From positions 1-38,153 of the forward strand of contig JACNJR010000039.1 in the NCBI GenBank assembly GCA_014382495.1: 38,153 nucleotides of DNA, in the 5' to 3' direction. Below, piece by piece: positions 17,424 through 27,838 of the stretch. Source of the stretch: Candidatus Cloacimonadota bacterium (GTDB taxonomy: Bacteria; Cloacimonadota; Cloacimonadia; JGIOTU-2). A model generated the notes under the pieces. The model worked only from the letters and a program-made list of their open reading frames with translations, did no database searches and was not told the DNA's origin. Made by a program: the position numbers and the translations under genes. Within the stretch, counting starts at the first letter, position 1, and each line of letters opens with the position of its first letter.

Positions 17424-18811
17424 TATTTCTCCTTTCTGCCGCCGACGATTATCTCATCGACTTTTATGGAAGGTTGTCCTACGCAGGCTGGCACAGCACC
17501 GCTTACAGAACCGCACATTCCTTCTGAATATTTCAAATCTGTGCTGACCATACTTATTTTATGTAAAATTTTTGCACCATTTCCAATCAGAGTAGCGCCA
17601 CGAACAGGTTTAGTGATTTTTCCATTTTTGATTAGATATCCTTCTGAAATCGCAAAATTGAAATCTCCAGTTCCTGGCAGGACAGAACCTCCGCCCATTT
17701 TTTTTGCGTAAATTCCAAAATCAATAGATGCAATCATATCTTCAAATTTGTCATTTCCCGGAGCGATGTAAGTGTTTCGCATTCTGGAAGTTGGAGCAAA
17801 TTTATAAGATTGCCTTCTTCCGCTTCCTGTAGATTCCATTCCGATTTTTTTTCCACCCAATTTGTCAATCATAAAGGATTTTAGAATTCCATTTTTTATC
17901 AATATCGTTCTTTGCGTGGGATTTCCTTCATCGTCAATAGTTGTGGAACCCCACAAATTTGGGACTGTGCCGTCGTCAATTGCAGTTACACATTTATTTG
18001 CAATTTGTTTGTTCATTTTATCTGCGAAAACCGAAGCACCTTTTGCTACGCCTGTGGTCTCCAAAGAGTGTCCGCACGCTTCGTGGAAAATAACTCCGCC
18101 AAATCCATTTCCGATGATGACAGGAAATTTTCCGCTTGGTGCATAATCTGCCAAAAGCATTTTCTTTGCTTGTTCTGCAACTTTTTCTCCAAGTTTTTGT
18201 GGATTGATGCTTTTGAAAAATTCATATCCTTTGAATGCTCCTGGGCCATCTCCGCCTGTCTGCATCTCGCCATTTTTGCTCGCAATTGAATACGCTGCAA
18301 TTCTGGCATAAATTCTTTCGTCGCTTTTGAAAACGCCTTCGCTATTTGCGATTTGGACTTTTTGCACTTTCTCTAAATAGTTGACATTTACTTGAGAAAT
18401 GAGTTCAGAATACCTTCGAGCGGAATTATCAATTTTTCTCATAAAATCGATTTTTTCACTTTTTGAAATTTCGTCAAAAGGAATTTTAATTTTATGCGGT
18501 GAAATGACTTTTTCGCTCATTAAATCAATTTTCAGAATTTCATTTTTCCCAGCATCCGCTTTACTTACGGCATCTGCGGCGGCAAGAAGAGATTTTTCAG
18601 AAAGATTATTCGTGAAAGCGTAAATTGCTTTCGTGCCGTAAAATACTCTAATTCCAGCACCAAAATCATTTCCTTCGATTGAGTTTTTGATTTTCCTGTC
18701 CAACAATTGAATCTTCGATTCGAATGTGTCTTCCACAAAAACTTCTGCGAAATCGGCTCCATTCGATAATGCCTTTAACAGCACTTTTTCTAACAACATT
18801 TTTTTTATCAT
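17423..18811 (-). CDS. tldD: TldD metallopeptidase
   Basis: HEACGHSLE zinc-binding motif; MGGGSVLPGTGDFNFAISEGYLIKNGKITKPVRGATLIGNG. Confidence 0.93.
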   Translation of the reverse strand: MIKKMLLEKVLLKALSNGADFAEVFVEDTFESKIQLLDRKIKNSIEGNDFGAGIRVFYGTKAIYAFTNNLSEKSLLAAADAVSKADAGKNEILKIDLMSEKVISPHKIKIPFDEISKSEKIDFMRKIDNSARRYSELISQVNVNYLEKVQKVQIANSEGVFKSDERIYARIAAYSIASKNGEMQTGGDGPGAFKGYEFFKSINPQKLGEKVAEQAKKMLLADYAPSGKFPVIIGNGFGGVIFHEACGHSLETTGVAKGASVFADKMNKQIANKCVTAIDDGTVPNLWGSTTIDDEGNPTQRTILIKNGILKSFMIDKLGGKKIGMESTGSGRRQSYKFAPTSRMRNTYIAPGNDKFEDMIASIDFGIYAKKMGGGSVLPGTGDFNFAISEGYLIKNGKITKPVRGATLIGNGAKILHKISMVSTDLKYSEGMCGSVSGAVPACVGQPSIKVDEIIVGGRKEK

Positions 18812-18918
18812 TTATCCTCCAATTTAATTACAGGTTAAAGTTCATATTAAGTATGTCAAGAAAAAAAATTTTGACAATTATTATTGAATATCTGAATTTA
18901 GGTTTTTTGGAGAAAGCA

Positions 18919-19299
18919 ATGTATAAATTAAATATTTTCAGCAATTTCAGTGCGGCTCACAAACTCATCGACTATGAAGGTGATTGTGCCAATCTTCACG
19001 GACATAATTGGAAAGTTAGATTAGAAATAATCTGCAAAAAAACTGACTCAATTGGCTTAACAATTGATTTCAAAATTTTGAAGAAAAAATTTAACAAGAT
19101 TCTTGCTAAATTTGACCATAAAAATTTGAATGAATTAGAATATTTTAAGGATAAAAATCCCACTTCTGAAAATATTGCTAAACTGCTTTACAGAAAGGTT
19201 TTGGTAGATTTTTCTGATTCAAATTGTAAAGTAAATGAAATCGAAATTTGGGAATCAGAAAAGTATTCAATTATTTACAAACCAGATGAGAATAATTAA
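18919..19299 (+). CDS. queD: 6-pyruvoyl tetrahydropterin synthase / 6-carboxytetrahydropterin synthase family
   Basis: FSAAHKLIDYEGDCANLHGHNWKVRLEI zinc-His motif; DFKILKKKFN..LAKFDHKNLNEL; EIEIWES. Start set at ATG 18919, not the upstream ORF start at 18724. Confidence 0.88.
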   Translation: MYKLNIFSNFSAAHKLIDYEGDCANLHGHNWKVRLEIICKKTDSIGLTIDFKILKKKFNKILAKFDHKNLNELEYFKDKNPTSENIAKLLYRKVLVDFSDSNCKVNEIEIWESEKYSIIYKPDENN

Positions 19300-19897
19300 T
19301 TCGGAATTTATTTGCAGTGCGTTTTTTTATCGGCAATTGGAGACATCTAATTTGGCTGAAATTGCTTTTATTGGAAAATCAAATGTCGGAAAATCATCTT
19401 TAATAAATACGCTTTTGAATAGAAAAAATCTTGCTCAAATAAGCAAAAAACCAGGAAAAACTCGTTCTATCAATCTTTATAAAATTGAATATTTTAATTC
19501 TGTAAAAAATAGGAATAATATGATTTTTGCTGACCTTCCCGGATATGGCTATGCAAAAGTTTCTGCTAATGAAAAAAGTTCTTGGAAAATACTTGTAGAA
19601 AGCTATTTACAGAATCGAACAAATCTTTGCGGAGTTGTAATTATCGTTGATATTAGACATTCGCTAAATGAAAAAGATGTCCAGGCAATAGAATTGATAA
19701 AATCTTACGAAAAACCATTTCTACTAATTGCTACAAAGTGTGATAAATTGAGCAAATCAAAAATCTCGCAATCTCTTAACTCGCTGAAACAAAGTTGTTT
19801 AGCAAATAAAAATGTTCAAATAATTAAATTCTCCTCCAAAAATTCTCTTGGCAAAAATGATGTAATTAATTGGATAAATGGAAGGATAAAATGTTAG
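19286..19897 (+). CDS. engB: Ribosome biogenesis GTP-binding protein EngB/YsxC
   Basis: AEIAFIGKSNVGKSSLINTLLNRKNLAQISKKPGKTRSINLYKI; FADLPGYGYAKVS; LIATKCDKLSKS. Confidence 0.95.
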   Translation: MRIINSEFICSAFFYRQLETSNLAEIAFIGKSNVGKSSLINTLLNRKNLAQISKKPGKTRSINLYKIEYFNSVKNRNNMIFADLPGYGYAKVSANEKSSWKILVESYLQNRTNLCGVVIIVDIRHSLNEKDVQAIELIKSYEKPFLLIATKCDKLSKSKISQSLNSLKQSCLANKNVQIIKFSSKNSLGKNDVINWINGRIKC

Positions 19898-21753
19898 AAA
19901 AAGTTAAAACCCCAAAAGATGTAAAAAATCTGAATTTTAATGAATTAAAAATTTTATGCGAAGATGTTCGCAAAAGGATGATTGATGTTGTTTCGCGCAC
20001 CGGCGGGCATATAGCACCAAGTTTAGGAACTGTTGAATTGACAGTTTCTTTGCTCAAAGTTTTCGATCCTCTAAAAACCAGAATCGTTTGGGATGTTGGT
20101 CATCAATCGTACGCATACAAAATTTTGACTGACAGAAATGAGCGTTTCGAAACATTAAGACAATATGGTGGAATTAGCGGATTTAACAATATTTTTGAAA
20201 GCAAATATGACGCCTTTGGTGTTGGACATAGCAGCACTTCAATTTCCGCCGCCTTGGGTATTTACATCGGAAAAGAGCTTCAAAATATGACGGAAAAAGT
20301 TGTCGCCATAATCGGTGATGGTGCAATGTCCGCTGGCGAAGCTTTTGAAGGATTGAATAACATCGGCGGAATGAACAAAAATGTGATAATTATTCTGAAT
20401 GATAACAAAATGTCAATCTCCAAAAATGTAGGCGCAATGCATCATTACCTGGCAAATATCCTAACCGGTAAGCGATATAACAAAATCAAAAAAGAAGTTT
20501 GGGATGCTGTCCAAAAATTCCCCGCATTTGTCAGAAACCGACTTGTAAAAAATGTCAGAAGATTAGAGGAAAGCATCTTAAATATGATTATTCCTAATAG
20601 CCTTTTCGAAGATTTGGGCTTCAAATACATCGGACCAATTGATGGGCATAATATACAGGTTTTAACCAAAATTTTATCAAACGTGAAAAAAAATGTGGAA
20701 GTCCCTTGCCTTGTGCACATTGTGACAAAAAAGGGCAAAGGTTTCAAATTTTCCGAAAAGGATGCGACAAAGTTTCATGGCATATCTCCATTTAATGACG
20801 AAACCGGCAAAAAAAAGGGTACAAGTTCCGCAAAATCTTATAGCCAAGTTTTCGGCAAAACTATGATGGATATTGTCAAAAAAGATGAAAAGGTTGTTGC
20901 AATAACTGCTGCGATGGCGCCAGGAACGGGTTTGGACAAATATGCAAAGAAATTTCCAGATAAATTTTTCGATGTCGGAATTGCCGAACAACATGCAGTA
21001 ACTTTCGCTGCTGGACTAGCCATTGAGGGGATTAAACCATTTGTTGCGATTTACTCGACTTTTTTACAAAGAGCATATGACCAGATAATTCACGATGTTG
21101 CCTTGCAAAAACTGCCCGTAAGATTTGCTCTTGATAGAGGTGGTCTTGTCGGAGAAGATGGTCCTACGCATCACGGAGCTTTCGATTTGTCCTATTTGCG
21201 ATGTATTCCAAATATGACAATTATGGCTCCGAAAGATGGAAATGAATTCGAAAAAATGTTAAAATTTATGCAAATATTCCAAGATGGTCCAATCGCAATC
21301 CGTTATCCTCGCGGAAATGTAGATAATTTCCCTGAACTTTCAGCGAATGAAATTACTTACGGAAAATCAGAATTGGTTTTTTCTGGCGAGAAAACAGCGA
21401 TTATAACTATCGGTTCAACTTTCAAAATCGGTTATGAATTACACAAAATGCTGAAAAATAAAAGTAGTCAACCATTTTTGATAAATGCACGATTTGTCAA
21501 ACCGATTGATTCTGAAATGCTGCAACTTCTGTCAGAGAAGAAAGTTGAAAAAATTATTACAATTGAAAATAATTCTAAAAAGGGTGGATTTGGTTCAGGA
21601 ATTTTAGAAAAAGTAAATGAATTAGGTCTGAAATTTAATATTAAAATTTTTGGAATTCCCGACAATTTCATTACTTACGGCGAAACTGATAAATTATACA
21701 ATTCCATTGGATTAAACGCGAAAGATATTTTCAACACTTTGACGAAAAAATGA
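19891..21753 (+). CDS. dxs: 1-deoxy-D-xylulose-5-phosphate synthase
   Basis: TGGHIAPSLGTVELTVSLLKVF, WDVGHQSYAYKILTDR, GDGAMSAGEAFEGLNN, DGPTHHGAFDLSYLRCIPN. Confidence 0.96.
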   Translation: MLEKVKTPKDVKNLNFNELKILCEDVRKRMIDVVSRTGGHIAPSLGTVELTVSLLKVFDPLKTRIVWDVGHQSYAYKILTDRNERFETLRQYGGISGFNNIFESKYDAFGVGHSSTSISAALGIYIGKELQNMTEKVVAIIGDGAMSAGEAFEGLNNIGGMNKNVIIILNDNKMSISKNVGAMHHYLANILTGKRYNKIKKEVWDAVQKFPAFVRNRLVKNVRRLEESILNMIIPNSLFEDLGFKYIGPIDGHNIQVLTKILSNVKKNVEVPCLVHIVTKKGKGFKFSEKDATKFHGISPFNDETGKKKGTSSAKSYSQVFGKTMMDIVKKDEKVVAITAAMAPGTGLDKYAKKFPDKFFDVGIAEQHAVTFAAGLAIEGIKPFVAIYSTFLQRAYDQIIHDVALQKLPVRFALDRGGLVGEDGPTHHGAFDLSYLRCIPNMTIMAPKDGNEFEKMLKFMQIFQDGPIAIRYPRGNVDNFPELSANEITYGKSELVFSGEKTAIITIGSTFKIGYELHKMLKNKSSQPFLINARFVKPIDSEMLQLLSEKKVEKIITIENNSKKGGFGSGILEKVNELGLKFNIKIFGIPDNFITYGETDKLYNSIGLNAKDIFNTLTKK

Positions 21754-23096
21754 ATAAACATAATAGCACAATTGCTGCAATTTCAACACCGGCGGGAATC
21801 GGCGGAATTTCTATTGTTAGAATGAGCGGTTCAAAAAGTATCAGTATTTTATCTAAATCACTTAAATGCAAAACTTTACCAAAAAACTTCCGGACAAATT
21901 CCATTCATCATGGAAAATTTGTTGATTCGGGAAAAATCATCGATGATGTAATGGTTTCCGTGTTTATTTCACCAAACAGTTATACCGGCGAAGATATTGT
22001 CGAAATTAATTGTCATGGTGGAAATTTTGTAACTCACAGAATTTTACAAATATTGTTGAAAAATGGTGCGCAGATAGCAAAACCTGGAGAATTCACAAAA
22101 CGAGCTTTTCTAAATGGAAAAATGGATCTTACTGAGGCAGAGGCAGTTATAGACCTGATTCATTCCAAAACGAAACATTCCCAAGAAGTAGCAATTTCTC
22201 AACTTGAAGGTAAACTTTATTCATCAATAAAAAAAATCTTGAATAAAATTACAACTTTGCGTACTGAAATCGAGCTAAATATTGATTTTTCAGAACAAGG
22301 ATTGGAGAAAATCAACTTCAAAGAATTATTAGAAAAACTTAGGATTATCAAAAAAGAAATCGAATTGCTTGTGAATACCGGCAATGAAGGAATAATTTTA
22401 AATGAAGGTTATAGGGTTGTAATTGCTGGCGAATCGAATGCTGGCAAATCCAGCATTTTCAATAAGTTAGTGGAAAACGAACGATCAATTGTTACAGATA
22501 TTCCCGGCACAACAAGAGATTATATTGAAGAAGATATTTCTCTTCAAGGATATTTGATAAAAGTGTTTGATACTGCTGGTTTGCGGAAAAGCAATAACAA
22601 AATTGAAAATGTTGGGATAGAAAAAAGTTTCAGCATAATTAATAAAGCACATTTACTTTTGTGGGTACACGATATAACTGCTAACATAAAAAGTTCGATG
22701 AAATCACAATTAAACGATAAAGATTTTATTGAAGTTTTTAACAAAATAGATCTTGTGAAAAATAAAACGATCTACAAAAACTCATCTATAGCTTATGTTT
22801 CAGCACTTACGGGGGAAGGTATTGACAAACTAAAAGCAAAAATTATAAGTAAAATAGATGTTAACAAATATGACATTTCGAATGGTTTGATTAGCAACTC
22901 AAGGCAACTTGCAGCTGCTACAAAAGGGTTAAAAGCACTCAAAAAAGCAATGAAAGCTACTCAAGAAAAAATAGGTTTAGAATTTATTGCGTTTGATTTA
23001 AGAACAGCAAGTAAAGCTTTAGAAGAAATTATCGGTAAAATCACAAGCGATGAAATTATTAATTCCATTTTTGATAAATTTTGTGTTGGAAAATAG
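21750..23096 (+). CDS. mnmE: tRNA uridine-5-carboxymethylaminomethyl(34) synthesis GTPase MnmE
   Basis: TIAAISTPAGIGGISIVRMSG, GESNAGKSSIFNKLVENERSIVTDIPGTTRDYIEE, C-terminal FDKFCVGK. Confidence 0.97.
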   Translation: MNKHNSTIAAISTPAGIGGISIVRMSGSKSISILSKSLKCKTLPKNFRTNSIHHGKFVDSGKIIDDVMVSVFISPNSYTGEDIVEINCHGGNFVTHRILQILLKNGAQIAKPGEFTKRAFLNGKMDLTEAEAVIDLIHSKTKHSQEVAISQLEGKLYSSIKKILNKITTLRTEIELNIDFSEQGLEKINFKELLEKLRIIKKEIELLVNTGNEGIILNEGYRVVIAGESNAGKSSIFNKLVENERSIVTDIPGTTRDYIEEDISLQGYLIKVFDTAGLRKSNNKIENVGIEKSFSIINKAHLLLWVHDITANIKSSMKSQLNDKDFIEVFNKIDLVKNKTIYKNSSIAYVSALTGEGIDKLKAKIISKIDVNKYDISNGLISNSRQLAAATKGLKALKKAMKATQEKIGLEFIAFDLRTASKALEEIIGKITSDEIINSIFDKFCVGK

Positions 23097-23110
23097 TTTC
23101 ACGTGAAACA
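23095..23110. promoter_or_regulatory. parS: parS centromere-like ParB binding site
   Basis: AGTTTCACGTGAAACA matches the 16-bp parS consensus TGTTTCACGTGAAACA at 15/16; perfect 14-bp palindrome GTTTCACGTGAAAC at 23096-23109. parA/parB lie ~2.5-3 kb downstream. Confidence 0.92.
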
Positions 23111-23120
23111 TTCTTAAAAA

Positions 23121-24944
23121 ATGAATATAATTTATGATATAATTGTAGTTGGCGGCGGTCACGCTGGTTGCGAGGCTGCGGTTGCTGCTGCTAAACGCGG
23201 GGCAAATACACTTCTTTTTGTGATTAAACTCGAAACAATCGGGCGAATGTCTTGCAATCCAGCTGTTGGTGGACTTGCTAAGGGACATCTCGCGCGAGAA
23301 ATAGACGCACTTGGTGGCGTTATCGGCCAATGTATCGATAAAACAGGAATTCATTTTCGAATGCTGAACAAGAGCAAAGGTCCAGCTGTTTGGGCACCGC
23401 GTGCTCAGGCAGATAGAATGAATTATCAGCTTGAAATGCGTTCGATTGTAGAACATCAAAATAATCTCGAAATCAAAGAAGCATTGGTTGAAGAATTGCT
23501 TATCAAAAATGGTGAAGTAAAAGGAGTAAAAACACAGTATCAGCAGAAGTATTTTAGCAAAATAGTAATTCTCGCGCCTGGAACTTTTTTGAGAGGGAAA
23601 ATTCATATCGGTTTAAAAAAATATTCCTCGGGAAGAGCTGGCGAGTTTTCTTCTGAAAAACTATCAAAATCACTTCAAAAAAACGGAATAAATCTTTCTC
23701 GATTTAAGACCGGAACCCCACCACGACTTGATTCACGCACTCTTGATTTTTCAAAACTTGAAGAACAATTTCCTGATAAACCACCCGTAAAATTCTCATT
23801 TTATACCAACATCAAACCAAAAAATTCTGTAAGCTGTTTTTTAACTTCAACTAATTCCAAAACTCACAAAATCATATCAAAAAATCTGAAAAAATCTTCA
23901 CTTTTCAGCGGAAATATCACGGGAATTGGTGCACGATATTGCCCTTCAATCGAAGATAAAATAAAAAAATTTCCAGAAAAAGAACAACATCAAATTTTTC
24001 TCGAACCTGAAGGTCTGAATACTTTTGAAATTTACGCAAATGGTATTCCTACAAGCTTCTCGCCGAAAATTCAACACAAAATTGTACAATCCATTTCCGG
24101 ACTTGAAAAAGCAAAAATTATGAGATACGGTTACGCAATTGAATATGATTGTGTTCCAACCGAACAAATCTTGATAAGTTTGGAGGCAAAAAAAATCAAA
24201 GGGTTATTTCTTGCCGGCCAAATAAACGGCACCTCAGGTTACGAAGAAGCTGCTGCACAAGGCATTATCGCAGGAATAAATGCAACAAACAAATTGTTAA
24301 AAAAATCCCCAATAATATTAGGAAGAGACAATTCTTACATCGGAGTTTTGATCGATGACATCGTTACAAAGGGCGTCGATGAACCATATAGAATGTTTAC
24401 GGCGCGCGCCGAATATCGCCTTCACTTGCGACAAGATAATGCTGACGAAAGATTGATGCCGCGCGGTTATGAATTAGGACTAATAAGTAAAAAACGATAT
24501 GATAAATTTTGTGATGCACTTAAAATTAAAAAGCGAGAAATTAAAAAATTAAAATCAGAAACTGCCAATTCAAAAGGTAAAAAATCGCACAAAATGATTG
24601 AGGTTTTACGCCGTCCTGAAATAAATTTCGATGATTTGAAAAAATTTGGATATAAAATTAAAAATGATATTTCAGATTCTCTTAAAGAAAAAATTGCTCT
24701 TGAAATAAAATATGAAGGTTATATCAAGCGGCAACTACGCGAGATAGAAAAATTTAATTATCTTGAAACTAAGGAAATTCCGCCCGATTTAGATTATATG
24801 AATTTTAACTCAATCTCTTACGAGGCTCGTGAAAAATTATCGAAAATAAAACCAATCTCAATCGGACAAGCATCAAGAATTCCTGGTGTGACATACGCCG
24901 ATATTTCTGCATTACTCATAAAATTAAAATCCATTTATGGATAA
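23121..24944 (+). CDS. mnmG: tRNA uridine-5-carboxymethylaminomethyl(34) synthesis enzyme MnmG (GidA)
   Basis: DIIVVGGGHAGCEAAVAAAKRGANTLL, MSCNPAVGGLAKGHLAREIDALGG, GLFLAGQINGTSGYEEAAAQGIIAG. Confidence 0.97.
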   Translation: MNIIYDIIVVGGGHAGCEAAVAAAKRGANTLLFVIKLETIGRMSCNPAVGGLAKGHLAREIDALGGVIGQCIDKTGIHFRMLNKSKGPAVWAPRAQADRMNYQLEMRSIVEHQNNLEIKEALVEELLIKNGEVKGVKTQYQQKYFSKIVILAPGTFLRGKIHIGLKKYSSGRAGEFSSEKLSKSLQKNGINLSRFKTGTPPRLDSRTLDFSKLEEQFPDKPPVKFSFYTNIKPKNSVSCFLTSTNSKTHKIISKNLKKSSLFSGNITGIGARYCPSIEDKIKKFPEKEQHQIFLEPEGLNTFEIYANGIPTSFSPKIQHKIVQSISGLEKAKIMRYGYAIEYDCVPTEQILISLEAKKIKGLFLAGQINGTSGYEEAAAQGIIAGINATNKLLKKSPIILGRDNSYIGVLIDDIVTKGVDEPYRMFTARAEYRLHLRQDNADERLMPRGYELGLISKKRYDKFCDALKIKKREIKKLKSETANSKGKKSHKMIEVLRRPEINFDDLKKFGYKIKNDISDSLKEKIALEIKYEGYIKRQLREIEKFNYLETKEIPPDLDYMNFNSISYEAREKLSKIKPISIGQASRIPGVTYADISALLIKLKSIYG

Positions 24945-25575
24945 TGATATTGCCGAATTTTCAAATTTTCTTATTACTCATAAATTCTCTTTGGAATTAA
25001 TTGGGAAGTTTAAAATTTATCAATCAATTTTAGCTGAAAAAAATCAAAAATTAAATCTTGTTTCAAAAAAATCATTAGAAAAAGTTTGGATTTCTCATTT
25101 CTTGGATTCAATCCTAATTTGCGATGAGTTCGTCTTTTCTGATAAATCCATTTTGGATTTTGGAACTGGTGCTGGATTTCCCGGAATGCCCCTGAAATTG
25201 CTTTTTCCAAAAATGAATTTATTTCTTTTGGAATCGAAAAGAAAAAAAACACTTTTTCTGCGCTATTTGTCAGAAAAACTTGACTTGCAAAAGACAAAAA
25301 TATTAAATGAACGCATTGAAAATTTAGATGATTCATTTCATAATTTCTTCGATTTTATTTTAGTTAGAGCGGTAAAAATGAAAATAAATTATTATGAAAA
25401 ATGCTTTCAAATGTTGAAAAAAGATGGCGCGATGATATTATATAAAGGAGAAGAAATCAAAACAGAACTTAATAAAATCAATCGTTTGGCATTTTTTGCA
25501 AATGTACAAAATTTTCAAAAAAAGTATTCATTTTTTAAAATAAAAAATTATATTTTGGTACGGAAAAATGGCTGA
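24937..25575 (+). CDS. rsmG: 16S rRNA (guanine(527)-N7)-methyltransferase RsmG (GidB)
   Basis: QKLNLVSKKSLEKVWISHFLDSI, ILDFGTGAGFPGMPLKLLFP, FFDFILVRAVK. Confidence 0.93.
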   Translation: MDNDIAEFSNFLITHKFSLELIGKFKIYQSILAEKNQKLNLVSKKSLEKVWISHFLDSILICDEFVFSDKSILDFGTGAGFPGMPLKLLFPKMNLFLLESKRKKTLFLRYLSEKLDLQKTKILNERIENLDDSFHNFFDFILVRAVKMKINYYEKCFQMLKKDGAMILYKGEEIKTELNKINRLAFFANVQNFQKKYSFFKIKNYILVRKNG

Positions 25576-26338
25576 ATTAATTGCAATTGTGAACCAAAAA
25601 GGCGGAGTTGGAAAAACCACAACTGCGGTAAATCTTGCTGCTGCTTTGGCAAATCGTAGAAAAAAAGTTCTCCTTGTTGATTTAGATTCACAAGGCAATT
25701 GCACAAGTGGACTTGGTATTGATAAAAGACGTATTGATAAACAGATATACGATTTATTGCTTGGTGAAAATGATATTTTTTCCGCAATCCTACAAACTGA
25801 AACTTCAAATCTGAAAATTATTCCGTCAAATATCGACCTGATCGGCGCTGAGGTAGAATTATTGTCATTTCTAGATAAGGAAAAAAGATTAGCCAAAATT
25901 CTTAGTAAATTGAACAACAAATTTGACTTTATTCTTATAGATTGCCCACCAGCATTGAATATTTTGACCATTAATGCTTTCGTTGCGTGCAAGCATTTGT
26001 TAATTCCAATCCAATGCGAATATTATGCATTAGAAGGAATTGCGCAACTTTTGAAAACAATAAAATTAATTCAAGATAATTTGAACAGAAATTTATCAAT
26101 TTTGGGGATTTTATTAACAATGTACGATAGAAGATTAGTTCTCGCAAAACAGGTGAGAGATGAGATTTGCAAGTATTTTGGTGATAAAGTTTTTAGCACA
26201 ATAATTCATAGAAATATACGGCTTGGGGAAGCGCCTGGCTTTGGAAAACCAATTTTTTCTTACGACAAATATTGTCGCGGCTCAAAAAATTACAAAAAAT
26301 TGTGCAAAGAGGTATTACAACGCTTTGAAAGGAAATAA
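25568..26338 (+). CDS. parA: Chromosome partitioning ATPase ParA/Soj
   Basis: AIVNQKGGVGKTTTAVNLAAALA, VDLDSQGNCTSGLG, DFILIDCPPALNILTINA. Confidence 0.96.
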   Translation: MAELIAIVNQKGGVGKTTTAVNLAAALANRRKKVLLVDLDSQGNCTSGLGIDKRRIDKQIYDLLLGENDIFSAILQTETSNLKIIPSNIDLIGAEVELLSFLDKEKRLAKILSKLNNKFDFILIDCPPALNILTINAFVACKHLLIPIQCEYYALEGIAQLLKTIKLIQDNLNRNLSILGILLTMYDRRLVLAKQVRDEICKYFGDKVFSTIIHRNIRLGEAPGFGKPIFSYDKYCRGSKNYKKLCKEVLQRFERK

Positions 26339-26339
26339 A

Positions 26340-27170
26340 ATGAGAAAACTTGGAAAGGGTTTAGCAGCCCTTATCGAAACGGATAAAAGTGATTCCAAAA
26401 AAATTATATTAATCGATTGCAAAACGATTAAATTTAATCCATATCAGCCGAGGACGAAAATCGATTCACAAAAAATTCAAGAATTAGCAAAGTCAATTTC
26501 TGAAAATGGCTTAATTCAACCGATTATTGTTAGAAAAATTGCAGAAAATCAGTATGAATTGATCGCTGGTCAGCGACGGCTTTCGGCAGCGCAACTTGCG
26601 GGCTATGAGAAAGTTCCAGCAATTATTCGTTCGGCAAAAAATCAGGAAATTTTAGAATTTTCGATTATCGAAAATATTCAAAGAGAAGATTTGAATCCGT
26701 TGGACGAAGCGAGAGCTTACGAACGACTTGCGAAAGAGTTCAAAATGACGCATTATGAAATCGCAAAATCTGTCGGAAAAAATCGCACAACCATTTCTAA
26801 CTTGCTCCGATTACTGAAGTTACCGCAAAAAGCAAAAGAGATGATTTTAGAAAACAAAATTACTTCCGGACACGCAAGAGCGATTCTCAAAGTCGCTCCG
26901 AAATCACAAATTGAATTTGCGGAATATATTTCGAAAAATAGTATTTCAGTTCGTAAAGCGGAAGAACTTGCCACTTCATTCGGAAAAGTTGAAAAACGAA
27001 TCAAACAAAAGAAGAAAGATGAAAATATTATTGCTGTCGAAAATCAACTCACCAAAATTTTTGGAACGAAAATAAAAATTGTCGGAATGAAAAAAGGGAA
27101 ACTCGAAATCCATTTTTATTCCGAAGAAGAATTGAATAATCTTGTGAATAAACTTATAAATATATTATGA
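26340..27170 (+). CDS. parB: Chromosome partitioning protein ParB/Spo0J
   Basis: RKLGKGLAALIE; NPYQPRTKID; LIAGQRRLSAAQLAG; FSIIENIQREDLNPLDEARAYERL; HTH VGKNRTTISNLLRLLKLP. Confidence 0.96.
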   Translation: MRKLGKGLAALIETDKSDSKKIILIDCKTIKFNPYQPRTKIDSQKIQELAKSISENGLIQPIIVRKIAENQYELIAGQRRLSAAQLAGYEKVPAIIRSAKNQEILEFSIIENIQREDLNPLDEARAYERLAKEFKMTHYEIAKSVGKNRTTISNLLRLLKLPQKAKEMILENKITSGHARAILKVAPKSQIEFAEYISKNSISVRKAEELATSFGKVEKRIKQKKKDENIIAVENQLTKIFGTKIKIVGMKKGKLEIHFYSEEELNNLVNKLINIL

Positions 27171-27826
27171 AACATAAACATTTTGTCGGCATTTTATTGT
27201 TCATAATTGCCGTTATACTTGTCGGTTATGTCGGAATTTCACTTTATTTAATTTTAGATCAGACCTCAAAAATTGAACTTTTGAAAATTGAAAATTATTC
27301 CAATTTACAGAAGATAAAAGAGTTAGAAGATATGATAATTTCCGCTAATCAATCAAGCAAATCTAAGTTTGTGCCACGAGGAACAAAATTACCCCAAATT
27401 TCTCTTAAATCAAAAGAATTGCAAATTGCAAATTTGAATTTTCTCAATACCCAACAATATATTCCTAATTTTTTGCCAACGACAAATCACATTATCACAA
27501 AATCATTTCTTCCAGAAAAAAATCATTTTGGAATAGATTTAGCGGGGGAAAATGGAAATCCAATTTTCGCGGCTGCTACTGGTATAGTTGAAAAAGTCAA
27601 AAATGATAGCATCTTCGGAAAGTCAATTATAATCGACCATTTGAATGGATATAAAACTTTTTATGGTCATAATTCAGAAATTTTGGTTGACGAAAATTTC
27701 TTTGTCAAAAAGGGAGATATCATTGCGAAACTCGGAAACACAGGAAGAAGCACTGCTCCTCATTTGCACTTTGAAATTTTATTTAAAGAAGAAAACATAA
27801 ATCCAGAAAAAATGATAAAAAAATAA
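27167..27826 (+). CDS. M23 (LytM) family peptidase, membrane anchored
   Basis: N-terminal TM and coiled coil; NHFGIDLAGENGNPIFAAATGIVEKV...GYKTFYGHNSE...GDIIAKLGNTGRSTAPHLHFEI retains the H-x3-D and HxH metal ligands. Confidence 0.93.
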   Translation: MKHKHFVGILLFIIAVILVGYVGISLYLILDQTSKIELLKIENYSNLQKIKELEDMIISANQSSKSKFVPRGTKLPQISLKSKELQIANLNFLNTQQYIPNFLPTTNHIITKSFLPEKNHFGIDLAGENGNPIFAAATGIVEKVKNDSIFGKSIIIDHLNGYKTFYGHNSEILVDENFFVKKGDIIAKLGNTGRSTAPHLHFEILFKEENINPEKMIKK

Positions 27827-27838
27827 GGAGAATTCAGT

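Noticed and set aside
18724-18918. N-terminal extension of the queD ORF
   Set aside because: It overlaps tldD antisense and its divergent upstream region. The QueD homology starts at ATG 18919, so the upstream part is an ORF-caller artefact.
23097-27170. Replication origin (oriC) near mnmE-mnmG-parAB
   Set aside because: The parS site and gene order suggest origin proximity, but I saw no DnaA-box cluster, dnaA or dnaN in the window.
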